NCBI GenBank assembly: GCA_900547975.1
Contig: URIX01000007.1
Coordinates: 1 to 43,964 of the forward strand
Source: an uncultured Eubacteriales bacterium
GTDB lineage: Bacteria; Bacillota; Clostridia; Christensenellales; CAG-917
DNA: 43,964 nucleotides
Direction: 5' to 3'
Of this stretch, positions 14,106 through 22,021 are shown in pieces (positions within the stretch are counted from its first letter, which is position 1; each line of letters starts with the position of its first letter). The notes under the pieces were generated by a model. The model ran no database searches, was not told the origin of the DNA, and saw nothing but the letters and a program-made list of their open reading frames with translations. Both the position numbers and the translations under genes were made by a program.

Positions 14106-16529
14106 TTATACCTTTTTGAGATTATACCCTTTTTTGAAGCAAAGCGCAAGGGGTATGAGCGTATAGCCCACGCTCATCGCGCCGCCGACCGCCGCCACGA
14201 CCCACGCTTCGTACATAAACTCGAAGTAGAGTCCGAACAAACGCAACGCGTGAATGAGACAGGACGTGATAAGCACCGAGAACGCAAACGACAGCACGAA
14301 CGCCACGAGCGCGACGAATGCGCTTTCGAAAATTTCCGCGCCGAGCAAGGCGTTCTTGGACATACCGGCGTTCAACAGCGCGGTTCTCGATTTCTGCGTG
14401 GTCGCTCTGCCTATAAGCGACGACGCGACCGTCACGGCAAATATGAATATCGTGACCACCGCCGCGAGCGTGCCGATGAGGTCGAACACCGATTGCATAC
14501 TTTCCATTTCCCACTTGAACGCGTCAAGCGTTTTTATGACGTAGTAGTTGTTACCGGCATACTTTTCGCGAAGCAATCCTACGGTCTTGTCCATATCGCC
14601 GTCGACGATTGCAAGCACGGTGTCGACTTGCTTTCCGTACAAGTTTTTCACGACGTCCGCACTTACGACGACGTAGTTGCCGCTGAAAAGCGTGTGTTTG
14701 AGTATGCCGCCCACGACGACTTTTTTAGTTATGCCCTCGACGGTCATTTCGAGAGTGTCGCCCTCGCTTACGCCGTACAGTTCTTTGAGTGCATAATCGA
14801 CAAAAACGTATGGTTTATCGCTTAAAATACGCTCGTAAACCACCGATTTCGACGTTATATACTCAAAGTCCACTATGTCGAGAACGTCTTTAGAGCCGAG
14901 CATATTCATAGTTTTGTCTTTGCCGTTCACTTTCAAATCGGACTTGCCCCAAACCATTTTCGTGGCGCGCTTAACGCCGTCTATCTGCTCGAATTTGGTC
15001 TCGTCTACGTTCGCTTGGATGTTGGTGACAAACACCATATCGGAAAACTCGTCAACGTAGGACGTGAAGATATTCGTCGTGAGCGAGTAGGACATAAAGA
15101 GCATCATTGCAATCGTCATACCCACCGTGAGCATCGTCACCGAACGAGTAAAACGCTTATCGCGCACGACGTTTTTCGCGCCTATCCGAACGCTCGGCAA
15201 AGACGATTTCGATGCGAGTTTACCGCCGATTTTCATTGCTTTCGAGCAAGCGAGCGCAAGCGTCGCAACACTGAACGCTATGCCGAAAACGGACATTATC
15301 GCCCTTGCGGACGGTACGCAAAATTCTATCGCCACGCTCACGACCGTGAGCAAAGCAAACGTTATCAAAAGCGCAATCGAGACTTTCGACGGCTTGCTTA
15401 TGTCGAGTTGATTTTCCCTTATACTGCCCTTGAACGAACGCAAAATGGGTGCGAGCGAACTTAAAATCGAGCATACCAGCCCTATGCCGCCGGCAAGGAA
15501 CAAATAACCCGCCGATATGCCGAAAGTTACGCTTGCCGAAAGCGTGAGTTTCAAAAGCCCGGTGAACACGCCCACCGCAAGCAACGAGCCGACAATCGTG
15601 CCTATGCACGCTTGCATCGCGCTTTCGGTAAGGAACAGCGAGGTTATCTGACGTTTGGTTGCACCGACAACTTTAAGTTTTGATATAAGGTTTACCTTTT
15701 CACCCTCGCTCATAAGGAACAACAGCACGATTATCGCAATGCCGAGTGCCAAAACCGCGCCGCCCGCAAGCACTACGGGTGCGGTGAGACTTTGCGTTTG
15801 TTCCTCGATATAACGCGCGTCCTTCGAAGCCGTAACGAGCATATCCTTATATTCGGGCATTGCCGATATTTCCTTTATCGTTTGCTCGACTTTCGATTTA
15901 TCTTGCAAAACGACGTGTATTTCGTTGCACAAATTCTCGCTCGATAATATTAAGGATGAAAAATTCTCGGTGAGTCCGAGCATAAGATAGGGCGCGTCGT
16001 CGAGGAAGTAGCCGCTCTGCTTTGCGATTGCTCCGATATAGCAAACCACGCTTTTTGTGCCGAGCGTAAATTCAACCTTATCGCCCACCGAAAAGCCGAA
16101 ATGCTTCGCCGCGTCTTTTGAAACGATTATGTCGTCCGTTCTCTCGCCGCTTTGCATTTTGGATATATCGCCCTCGATAACCTCGATTGTCGCAAGTGCT
16201 TCGAGTTGACCTTTTTTGAAGCCGCGCACACCGACGTACTCGTCGCCGTACATAGCGTACAGTTTGAGCGACGGCACGATTTGCGCTACGCCGTCTATGC
16301 GTCGTTGAAGCGGCTCGTCTTGCATAATTCGGTCGCTCGTGCTGTTGATAGAAATCGTGATGTCGCCTATGCCCGACGAGGCGGTTTCGGTTGCGTAAAT
16401 ATAATCGTACACTGCGCCCTTAAACGACAACATACAAAAAATCATTGCGACGACCACCGCGACCGCTAAGGTCGTGGCGACGAATCGCAACGGTTTCGAC
16501 GTTATGTTTTTAAGAGCGAGTTTGAACAT
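14106..16529 (-). CDS. ABC transporter permease, FtsX/MacB family
   Basis: An 807-residue permease. TM1 is at residues ~15-37, then comes a long extracytoplasmic MacB-like domain (~40-265), three helices with the first FtsX core (~270-385), a second pair of helices near 395-440, a second outer domain (~470-680) and a C-terminal FtsX core of three helices (~690-800). This duplicated architecture is that of non-canonical mechanotransmission ABC systems (MacB/LolCE/BceB-like), which move lipoproteins, peptides or hydrophobic compounds, or act on envelope enzymes. The substrate is not evident. It lies downstream of its ATPase with a 70-bp gap and is tightly linked to the lipoprotein gene. Confidence 0.88.
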   Translation of the reverse strand: MFKLALKNITSKPLRFVATTLAVAVVVAMIFCMLSFKGAVYDYIYATETASSGIGDITISINSTSDRIMQDEPLQRRIDGVAQIVPSLKLYAMYGDEYVGVRGFKKGQLEALATIEVIEGDISKMQSGERTDDIIVSKDAAKHFGFSVGDKVEFTLGTKSVVCYIGAIAKQSGYFLDDAPYLMLGLTENFSSLILSSENLCNEIHVVLQDKSKVEQTIKEISAMPEYKDMLVTASKDARYIEEQTQSLTAPVVLAGGAVLALGIAIIVLLFLMSEGEKVNLISKLKVVGATKRQITSLFLTESAMQACIGTIVGSLLAVGVFTGLLKLTLSASVTFGISAGYLFLAGGIGLVCSILSSLAPILRSFKGSIRENQLDISKPSKVSIALLITFALLTVVSVAIEFCVPSARAIMSVFGIAFSVATLALACSKAMKIGGKLASKSSLPSVRIGAKNVVRDKRFTRSVTMLTVGMTIAMMLFMSYSLTTNIFTSYVDEFSDMVFVTNIQANVDETKFEQIDGVKRATKMVWGKSDLKVNGKDKTMNMLGSKDVLDIVDFEYITSKSVVYERILSDKPYVFVDYALKELYGVSEGDTLEMTVEGITKKVVVGGILKHTLFSGNYVVVSADVVKNLYGKQVDTVLAIVDGDMDKTVGLLREKYAGNNYYVIKTLDAFKWEMESMQSVFDLIGTLAAVVTIFIFAVTVASSLIGRATTQKSRTALLNAGMSKNALLGAEIFESAFVALVAFVLSFAFSVLITSCLIHALRLFGLYFEFMYEAWVVAAVGGAMSVGYTLIPLALCFKKGYNLKKV

Positions 16530-16599
16530 AGAAAGTTGTTATATTTTTGTTTGGTTTTTATTGTTTGCTTGCACAAACTGCGTTGCAAAGCAATAAATT

Positions 16600-17298
16600 C
16601 TATTTGTTGCTTCCACCGCAACGCCGTTCGAGCAATCCATCTTCCATTTTAACTATGTGAGAAGCGTACTCGGCGTGGGACGGCGAGTGCGTAACCATAA
16701 CGAGCGCAACGCCGCGATTTTTGTTGATGTCTTTCAAAAGTTCCATGACCTGACGGCCGCGCTCTTTGTCGAGACTGCCCGTCGGTTCGTCAAGGAAAAT
16801 GATTTTCGGATTCGTCGCAAGCGCTCTTGCGATTGCAACGCGCTGTTGCTCGCCGCCCGACAGTTGACGCGGATATGCGTCTTTGCGTTTGTCAACGCCG
16901 AGATACGCCAAAATTTCGTCGACGTGCGTTTTGTATTCGCTTTCCTTTTTCTTGTCGAGAACAAGCGGCAAGGTCACGTTTTCGTAAACGGTCAGATTGG
17001 GCACGAGATTGTCAAACTGATATACGAAGGAAAAGTCGCGTCTGCGCATGCGAGCGATTTCCTCGTCGGGTGCGGCGCAAAGGTCTTGCCCCAAAAGTTC
17101 CACTCTGCCCTCGCTCGGCTTGTCAATGCCCGCAAGGATATAAAGAAGCGTGGATTTGCCGCTTCCCGATTCGCCCACGATTGCGACGAACTCGCCCTCG
17201 TCAAGCGAAAAGTCAACGCCTTTGAGAACTTCGGTTTTCACCTCGCCCGTAACGAACGTTTTTTTGATGTTTTCGGCTTTCAGTACGCAATTTGCCAT
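16600..17298 (-). CDS. ABC transporter ATP-binding protein, MacB/LolD type
   Basis: A 232-residue ATPase. Walker A is GESGSGKST (42-50), the Q-loop is at Q94, the signature is LSGGEQQR (146-153), Walker B is IIFLDEPTGSLD (167-178) and the H-loop is TH in VMVTHSPSHAEY. The EPTGSLD wording is the hallmark of the MacB/LolD/FtsE subgroup, which pairs with FtsX-type permeases such as the next gene. It is driven by a near-consensus promoter and begins a three-gene operon. GGGGG stands upstream of the ATG. Confidence 0.94.
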   Translation of the reverse strand: MANCVLKAENIKKTFVTGEVKTEVLKGVDFSLDEGEFVAIVGESGSGKSTLLYILAGIDKPSEGRVELLGQDLCAAPDEEIARMRRRDFSFVYQFDNLVPNLTVYENVTLPLVLDKKKESEYKTHVDEILAYLGVDKRKDAYPRQLSGGEQQRVAIARALATNPKIIFLDEPTGSLDKERGRQVMELLKDINKNRGVALVMVTHSPSHAEYASHIVKMEDGLLERRCGGSNK

Positions 17299-17350
17299 AT
17301 AGCCCCCGTTTCGCGCCTGTTATGTGCGTGCGCGCATAAATACACTTTGA

Positions 17351-17379
17351 ATTATAACACAGCATATTTGATAAAACAA
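17351..17379 (-). promoter_or_regulatory. Promoter of the FtsX-type ABC operon
   Basis: On the minus strand TTGTTT (17374-17379) and TATAAT (17351-17356) are 17 bp apart. The transcript start falls about 45 bp before the ATPase start codon at 17298. It lies back to back with the queH promoter. Confidence 0.75.
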
Positions 17380-17390
17380 TAACAAAATAG

Positions 17391-17421
17391 TTGCCATCGA
17401 CCGCTTAAAATATGATATACT
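17391..17421 (+). promoter_or_regulatory. queH: queH promoter with extended -10; probably leaderless
   Basis: TTGCCA (17391-17396) and TATACT (17416-17421) are 19 bp apart. The -10 carries the TGN extension (TGATATACT), which can compensate for the long spacer. The ATG begins only seven bases after the -10 box, where transcription itself should start, and no Shine-Dalgarno sequence is present. Confidence 0.6.
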
Positions 17422-17427
17422 GATTAT

Positions 17428-18036
17428 ATGAAAAAACCGTTGCTCGGCACTGTAGAATACGAAATCGAACTTGCAAAAGAAACGGCGAGAAAACCTCGCT
17501 TGCTTTTGCACGCCTGTTGCGGTCCTTGCGCAAGCAGCGTGCTCGAATACCTCACGCCGCATTTTGACGTAACCGTTTATTATTACAATCCAAACATTTT
17601 GCCGAAAGACGAGTTTATCAAGCGTGAAAACGCACTTAAAGAGGTCGTTTCGCATTTTGACAGCGTAAATCTCGTCGTGCCGAATCAAGACGAGCAAGAA
17701 TATGTTTCCTACGTCAAGGGGCATAAATCCGACCCCGAAGGCGGCGCGAGATGCAGTCTTTGTTTCAATCTGCGACTTGAAAACACGGCAAAATATATGC
17801 TTGAAAACGTCGAAACTTTCGACTTTTTTGCCACCACTTTGACGGTGAGTCCGCACAAAAACGCACCGCTCATAAACGAGATAGGCAACACCGTCGCAAA
17901 AAAATACGGCGTTAATTATCTCTCGTCCGACTTCAAAAAGAGAGACGGTTATCTTCGTTCCATTCAACTTTGCAAAGAATGGGGCATATATCGTCAAACT
18001 TACTGCGGTTGCGTAAGCGAACTTTTGAGCGATTGA
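17428..18036 (+). CDS. queH: Epoxyqueuosine reductase QueH
   Basis: A 202-residue enzyme of the former DUF208 family, which reduces epoxyqueuosine to queuosine at tRNA position 34 (the non-QueG route). Its cysteines match the family pattern: HACCGPC (Cys30, 31, 34), RCSLCFNLRL (Cys109, 112) and YCGC (Cys193, 195), which hold an iron-sulfur cluster, a second metal and a redox pair. The YYYNPNI and TTLTVSPHKN motifs are also typical. It is alone on the plus strand, divergent from an ABC operon and convergent with the PepSY/sigma operon. No other queuosine gene is in the window. Confidence 0.95.
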   Translation: MKKPLLGTVEYEIELAKETARKPRLLLHACCGPCASSVLEYLTPHFDVTVYYYNPNILPKDEFIKRENALKEVVSHFDSVNLVVPNQDEQEYVSYVKGHKSDPEGGARCSLCFNLRLENTAKYMLENVETFDFFATTLTVSPHKNAPLINEIGNTVAKKYGVNYLSSDFKKRDGYLRSIQLCKEWGIYRQTYCGCVSELLSD

Positions 18037-18076
18037 CGGCTTGTCTTCTGCGTACCGAACACCACAAACCATATGC

Positions 18077-18207
18077 CGATTCAACATAAAACGCTTTAAC
18101 CATTATGTCAATTTAACTTAATAACGCCACAAACGTTATATCGATTTAACCGGAAAACACCGTAGGCATTGTGCCGATTTGACTTGACAACGGCATAAAA
18201 AACGTTG
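18077..18207. repeat. Degenerate 33-bp tandem repeat, four units
   Basis: Units beginning CgATTyaAC start at 18077, 18109, 18142 and 18175, i.e. spaced 32, 33 and 33 bp. Each unit has a CGATTT-like start and a purine-rich middle but is otherwise diverged. It lies between the convergent queH and anti-sigma genes. A 61-residue frame across it on the minus strand mirrors the repeat and has no ribosome-binding site. Confidence 0.6.
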
Positions 18208-18230
18208 AAAAAATAGCGAAAAAACGCACA

Positions 18231-18258
18231 AAAAAACACGTTTTTTAACGTGTTTTTT
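18231..18258. terminator. Bidirectional terminator between queH and the anti-sigma gene
   Basis: AAAAAACACGTT pairs with AACGTGTTTTTT around a four-base loop. There is a T run at the end on either strand, so it can serve both converging transcripts. Confidence 0.85.
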
Positions 18259-18296
18259 GCTTGTTTTTTCAATTTGTTTCGTATGCTTTTCACCGC

Positions 18297-18830
18297 TCAA
18301 TCTATCTCGACTTTTACGACTTCGCCCGTCTTTGAATTGATTGTTATCTCGACTTCCGTCAAGAATCCTATGCGGACTTTCACGTCGTAAACGTAAACGG
18401 AATGTCTGATGTCGCTTGAATATTCTATGCTCTTTTCGCTTTTCTCAACCGCAATTTTCGCACTTCCGCCGTACTCTCTTGCAACGTAGTCAAGTGCGAT
18501 TTGCTCGGCTTGCGTTTGGGAATAGTTGCGGTTTTTGTTTGCAGAGCCGAACGCAGTGCCGAACACCGCGCTTATGATTATTGCGGCGGACACAAAAAGC
18601 ACCGCAATCGAAATCAACAAGATTTTGAGCGTATTTTTTTTGGCGTATTTTTTCTGCGCACGACGGATTTTGTCCTCGTCGCAGTCGTCACTGATGGCTT
18701 TTTTAGATTCGTACGCGTCGATAAATTCCGTCATTTTGCGCGCTTTTTCGAGTTCTTGCTCGACGAAAGCGGTTTCTTCATCCGTGGCAACGCCGTCTTT
18801 GTACTTTTTGTATGCATTTTCAAAATCCAT
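18297..18830 (-). CDS. Membrane anti-sigma-like protein with C-terminal PepSY domain
   Basis: A 177-residue protein. The N-terminal ~65 residues are charged, cytoplasmic helices (ATDEETAFVEQELEKAR...). A single membrane helix lies at ~68-92, and an outside C-terminal PepSY-type domain at ~103-177 (YSQTQAEQIALDYV ... TINSKTGEVVKVEID). Its position one base after the sigma factor gene and its topology are those of an anti-sigma factor. No zinc-binding HxxxCxxC motif is present, so the mode of binding would differ from ZAS-type anti-sigmas. GGAG precedes the ATG. That it inhibits the sigma factor is inference from context. Confidence 0.75.
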   Translation of the reverse strand: MDFENAYKKYKDGVATDEETAFVEQELEKARKMTEFIDAYESKKAISDDCDEDKIRRAQKKYAKKNTLKILLISIAVLFVSAAIIISAVFGTAFGSANKNRNYSQTQAEQIALDYVAREYGGSAKIAVEKSEKSIEYSSDIRHSVYVYDVKVRIGFLTEVEITINSKTGEVVKVEID

Positions 18831-18831
18831 A

Positions 18832-19305
18832 TTACTTCTCCAAAATCTGTTTTATTTGTTCTCTGCCCCGATAAAGCATAACCTTGACGTTGCTTTCGCT
18901 CTTGCCGACGATCAGCGATATTGCGTCCACCCTCATATCCTCGAAGTAAAACAACAATATGACTTCTTTGAGGTTTTGCGGCAACAATCCGATTGCGTTG
19001 TAAAGCGCGCGATAGTTTTCGTCCTTGACGATTTGTTGCAACACGTCGTCGCATTCGCTCGATATATCTTCGGAGAGTTCGACTATTTTCGAGCATTTAC
19101 GCTTCTTGTTGAGGAACAGATTGCGACACACTTTCAATATCCACGCCTTGAAGTTTTTAACGTCGTCGACGGCGGCAAGTGCCTTGAAAAAGGCTTCCGA
19201 AACCAAATCTTCGGCTTCGGAAGCGTTTCTCGTGAGCGACATTGCGTACAAGAGAACGTCGTTGTAATACTTTTTGAACAGTTGTTCTACAAGATCGTGA
19301 TCCAT
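18832..19305 (-). CDS. RNA polymerase ECF-type sigma factor
   Basis: A 157-residue sigma-70 family protein with only regions 2 and 4. Region 2 is at ~5-70 (LFKKYYNDVLLYAMSLTR, then EDLVSEAFFKAL, then FKAWILKVCRNLFLNKKR) and region 4 at ~100-155 (LLPQNLKEVILLFYFEDM, then ESNVKVMLYRGREQI). It lies between a PepSY lipoprotein gene (5 bp gap) and the membrane PepSY anti-sigma gene (1 bp gap). No Shine-Dalgarno sequence is visible before the ATG, so its synthesis probably depends on translation of the gene before it. Confidence 0.93.
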   Translation of the reverse strand: MDHDLVEQLFKKYYNDVLLYAMSLTRNASEAEDLVSEAFFKALAAVDDVKNFKAWILKVCRNLFLNKKRKCSKIVELSEDISSECDDVLQQIVKDENYRALYNAIGLLPQNLKEVILLFYFEDMRVDAISLIVGKSESNVKVMLYRGREQIKQILEK

Positions 19306-19310
19306 AAAAA

Positions 19311-20330
19311 TCAGTCGTCTATTTCCTTGTCGTAGTCAAGAATTTGACCCGTTTTTGCATTTATTTCGTATTCGTATTCGTATCCGTCCGACTTGAATTC
19401 TACATTCCAAACCACTACGCCGTGTTCGACTTCGAGTTTTGCTTCGATTTGAGCGGGATTGCTCACGCCTGCTTGAGCGGTTGCGATTCTGATTGCCTCG
19501 TCTTGCGAGATTGTGGTCGTCGTATCGACTTGCTCTTTCTTGTCGGTTTCAACCTTGATGATTGCGCCCGTCACAGCGTTGATTTCGTAGTCGTATTCTA
19601 CGCCGTCGAGGATAAATTCGACTTCGTACACGTACGAGCCTTTTTCAAAGTCGAGTTTCGCTTTCTTTACCGTGGCGTCGTTTGCCGTAAGAGTGGTGTT
19701 TTGCAAGCCTTTGAGCGCGTTTTCGACTGCGATTGCGATTGCCGCGTCCGTGCCTTGGAAGTTTACGCCCTCCGGCGCTTTTTCAAACTCGGTTTTGTCG
19801 TTCACTTCTTTTTTGTGAATCTCGCCGCTTTTTGCCTCGATGTCGTATTCGTATTTGGTCGTTCCGACTTTAAACTCTACTTCGTAGAGATACTTTCCGT
19901 CGTCGAAGTCGAAGTCGATTTCGAGTTTTGTGACGTCGCCCAGTTCAACGCCCGCGTCGGCAAGCGCAATATTTCTTGCCGCTTCTTTGCCGATATACTC
20001 GTTATTTTCAAACGGTGCGTCGGGAATTTGGTCTTTTTCGACTTGGCGGTCGTTTATTTTGACGGATTTCACGGTTTTGTCCGCGCCTATCGTAACGTCG
20101 TATTTTATGCCGTTGATTTCGATTTCAACCACAAAACTGTCTTCGCCCTTTTGCGTGACGGCGGCATAATCGACGTTTTCATTTTCAACGCCAACCGTTT
20201 GAAGCGCAATGCGCGTAAACTCGGCGTTTCTTGCTTGTTCTTTTTGTTCTTGTCTGTCGCAAGCGGCGAATATCACCGCGCAACATACGATTGCAACTAT
20301 TGCAAAAGTGAGTGCTATTTTTTTCTTCAT
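19311..20330 (-). CDS. Lipoprotein with four PepSY domains
   Basis: A 339-residue protein: a signal peptide with lipobox FAAC24, then four successive PepSY-type units of ~65-75 residues (about 33-100, 108-180, 188-262 and 264-335). Each has an A..IA helix, a two-strand ..YEVEF... motif, and units 2-4 end in AxTGxI or AKSGEI. PepSY domains are known as inhibitors or sensors of extracytoplasmic peptidases. It is the first gene of the operon that carries an ECF sigma factor and a PepSY anti-sigma protein, so it probably works outside the cell in the same envelope-signalling circuit. GGAGG stands eight bases before the ATG. Confidence 0.88.
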   Translation of the reverse strand: MKKKIALTFAIVAIVCCAVIFAACDRQEQKEQARNAEFTRIALQTVGVENENVDYAAVTQKGEDSFVVEIEINGIKYDVTIGADKTVKSVKINDRQVEKDQIPDAPFENNEYIGKEAARNIALADAGVELGDVTKLEIDFDFDDGKYLYEVEFKVGTTKYEYDIEAKSGEIHKKEVNDKTEFEKAPEGVNFQGTDAAIAIAVENALKGLQNTTLTANDATVKKAKLDFEKGSYVYEVEFILDGVEYDYEINAVTGAIIKVETDKKEQVDTTTTISQDEAIRIATAQAGVSNPAQIEAKLEVEHGVVVWNVEFKSDGYEYEYEINAKTGQILDYDKEIDD

Positions 20331-20359
20331 AAGGGGTGCCTCCTTGGTTTTTTCACTAA

Positions 20360-20388
20360 TAAGACACCCGACTTAAAGAAAGGTTACA
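20360..20388 (-). promoter_or_regulatory. Candidate ECF-type promoter of the PepSY/sigma operon
   Basis: On the minus strand TGTAACCTTT (start at 20388) is followed, 15 bp after TGTAAC, by GTGTCTTA. The -35 has the AAC core typical of ECF promoters and the -10 a GTC core. No sigma-A-like pair with the right spacing is seen, which fits autoregulation by the sigma factor in this operon. Confidence 0.5.
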
Positions 20389-20397
20389 AACTTTTTG

Positions 20398-20445
20398 CAA
20401 AAAAAATAAACGGACAAAAAGATTTTTGCAAATCGATTCGTCCGT
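20398..20445 (-). terminator. Intrinsic terminator of the DUF3737 gene
   Basis: On the minus strand ACGGAC pairs with GTCCGT, and GATTT with AAATC inside, followed by TTATTTTTTTT. It begins 11 bases after the stop codon at 20457. Confidence 0.8.
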
Positions 20446-20456
20446 CAATCACCGTT

Positions 20457-21308
20457 TTATTTGTCGAGAACTACGACTGCGCCCTTAAATTCGTCGCCTT
20501 CACATATGATTTCGCCGACGGACGGAAGCATAACGTAGCCGTCTTTTACGTTCTTTACGCTTATAACGGGCGTGGTTACGGTCGCTTCGACGTCGCTTCT
20601 CTCAAACGCGAAGTCGCAATCTACCATTTCGCAATCTATGAGTTTGAGATTCTTGCAATAGCAAAGCGGTTGCGTGCCTATGATTTTGCAATGGTCAAAC
20701 GTCACATTGTCGCAGTACCACGCAAGATATTCTCCCTTGACGACGCAGTTTCTGACGGTTACGTTTTCGGCGTGCCAGAACGCGTCCTTCGTGTCGAAGT
20801 TGCAATCCTCGAACACGGCGTCCTTGATGTACTGAAAACTGTATTTGCCCTTGAAATCCACGTTTTTGAAGCTAATTGACGTTGCGCGCATCATAAAATA
20901 CTCGCTTTCGGCGTGCGAATTTGACATATTCACGCCGTGCGTCGACCAACCAAACTCGGGCGAAAGGATGTCGCAACCCTCAATCGTGACGTTTTTGCAC
21001 TCTCTTAGTGCCTTAATGCCGTGCATTTTGACGTTTTTGAGGTTGATATTCTCGCTATACCAAAGCGACGCACGACACAACTGGGTCATTTCGCTGTCTT
21101 CAATCGTCAGATTGTGGTCGTGCCAAAACGGATAGCGAAGATTGAAAAAGCAATCCTTGCACTCTATGTCCCTGCACTCTTTGAACGCGCTTTCGCCGTC
21201 GGCAGGTCCGTCTATTTTTACGTTGTTAACCTTGACGTTTCTCGCGCCGTAAAACGCGCGTTCCTCGTCGAAGGTTCCGTTTTCTACAACACAATTTTCG
21301 TATAACAT
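20457..21308 (-). CDS. DUF3737 family right-handed beta-helix protein
   Basis: A 283-residue protein built of short imperfect repeats of the form xxFxNCxF/xxxDCxI (for example AVFEDCNFDTKDAFWHAEN and VTFDHCKIIGTQPLCYCKN). This marks a single-stranded right-handed parallel beta-helix. The sequence fits DUF3737, a common cytoplasmic Firmicutes family without a known reaction; there is no signal peptide. The ATG at 21308 is chosen because the protein pattern starts there (LYENCVVENGTF) and AAGGA precedes it; an upstream extension is Arg-rich nonsense running into the ATPase genes. It has its own promoter and terminator. Confidence 0.85.
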   Translation of the reverse strand: MLYENCVVENGTFDEERAFYGARNVKVNNVKIDGPADGESAFKECRDIECKDCFFNLRYPFWHDHNLTIEDSEMTQLCRASLWYSENINLKNVKMHGIKALRECKNVTIEGCDILSPEFGWSTHGVNMSNSHAESEYFMMRATSISFKNVDFKGKYSFQYIKDAVFEDCNFDTKDAFWHAENVTVRNCVVKGEYLAWYCDNVTFDHCKIIGTQPLCYCKNLKLIDCEMVDCDFAFERSDVEATVTTPVISVKNVKDGYVMLPSVGEIICEGDEFKGAVVVLDK

Positions 21309-21332
21309 ATTCTGTCCTTGTCTAAAAAGCGG

Positions 21333-21360
21333 TCTATACCAAAATGCAAACCGCCTGCAA
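21333..21360 (-). promoter_or_regulatory. Candidate DUF3737 promoter
   Basis: On the minus strand TTGCAG (21355-21360) and TATAGA (21333-21338) are 16 bp apart, with a TGG extension before the -10. It lies in the 71-bp gap after the V-ATPase operon. The same gap holds an imperfect CCGCTTGCAG/TTGCAGGCGG hairpin that may act as a weak terminator for that operon. Confidence 0.4.
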
Positions 21361-21379
21361 CTGCAAGCGGAATGACGAA

Positions 21380-22021
21380 TTATTGTTCTTCTTGTCTTTG
21401 TTCGAGCATAGACTTGACTTTCATAAGTCGAGTAGTCGCGCCTCTTTCGTTCTCGTCGAGTTTCATAACGATATACTTTATGGTTTCTTCGAGTTGCGGA
21501 ATCATAACGTATTCGAGCGCGTTGACGCGTCTTCTGTTCTTCTCGATTTCGTCTGCGAGCATATTGCACGTCTTTTCGACTTCCGCAAGTTTCAAGAGTT
21601 TTGGCAGAAGTTTTGTGAGCGAGGATATGGAACTGTCCAATTCGCTCGTGACGCTCGCAAACGAGTACGGATACAAATCCTTGCTTTCCCCTTCCGTGAC
21701 GGTGAAAACGGGCACGTTGACGCTCATAACGTTTTTCGAGGACGTTTCGAGCGTAACCTTTGCCGACGGCATTGCGATTGCTTCCTCAATCACGGCGTCG
21801 CTGGAAACCGCACGCGCGAGCATAAAGGATTTGAGCGAATCGCCGAGTTCTTCTTCGACTTCCTCTCTCAATCTCTTGTTTTCGCGAACGTAAAGCATAA
21901 ACTGACGAATCATCTCGTCAGATTTATCCTTCAAGAGTTTGTGTCCTCTCGTTGCGGTTTTAAGACGATTTTTGAGTCGTCTTAATTCCATTCTTGTGGG
22001 GTTTACGTTGAGTTTGCTCAT
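21380..22021 (-). CDS. ntpD: V-type ATPase subunit D
   Basis: A 213-residue central-stalk subunit. NVNPTRMELRRLKNRLKTATRGHKLLKDKSDEM is the conserved N-terminal helix and NRRRVNALEYVMIPQLEETI the conserved C-terminal helix of the coiled coil that rotates inside the A3B3 ring. It overlaps the B gene by one base (TAATG). It is the last gene of the operon; the H and J genes that follow in Enterococcus hirae are absent. Confidence 0.96.
   Translation of the reverse strand: MSKLNVNPTRMELRRLKNRLKTATRGHKLLKDKSDEMIRQFMLYVRENKRLREEVEEELGDSLKSFMLARAVSSDAVIEEAIAMPSAKVTLETSSKNVMSVNVPVFTVTEGESKDLYPYSFASVTSELDSSISSLTKLLPKLLKLAEVEKTCNMLADEIEKNRRRVNALEYVMIPQLEETIKYIVMKLDENERGATTRLMKVKSMLEQRQEEQ

Noticed and set aside
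17320..18087. A 255-residue minus-strand frame opposite queH
   Set aside because: queH has full family motifs on the plus strand; the opposite frame has none.
18108..18293. A 61-residue minus-strand frame after the anti-sigma gene
   Set aside because: It mirrors the 33-bp tandem repeat, overlaps the bidirectional terminator and has no ribosome-binding site.
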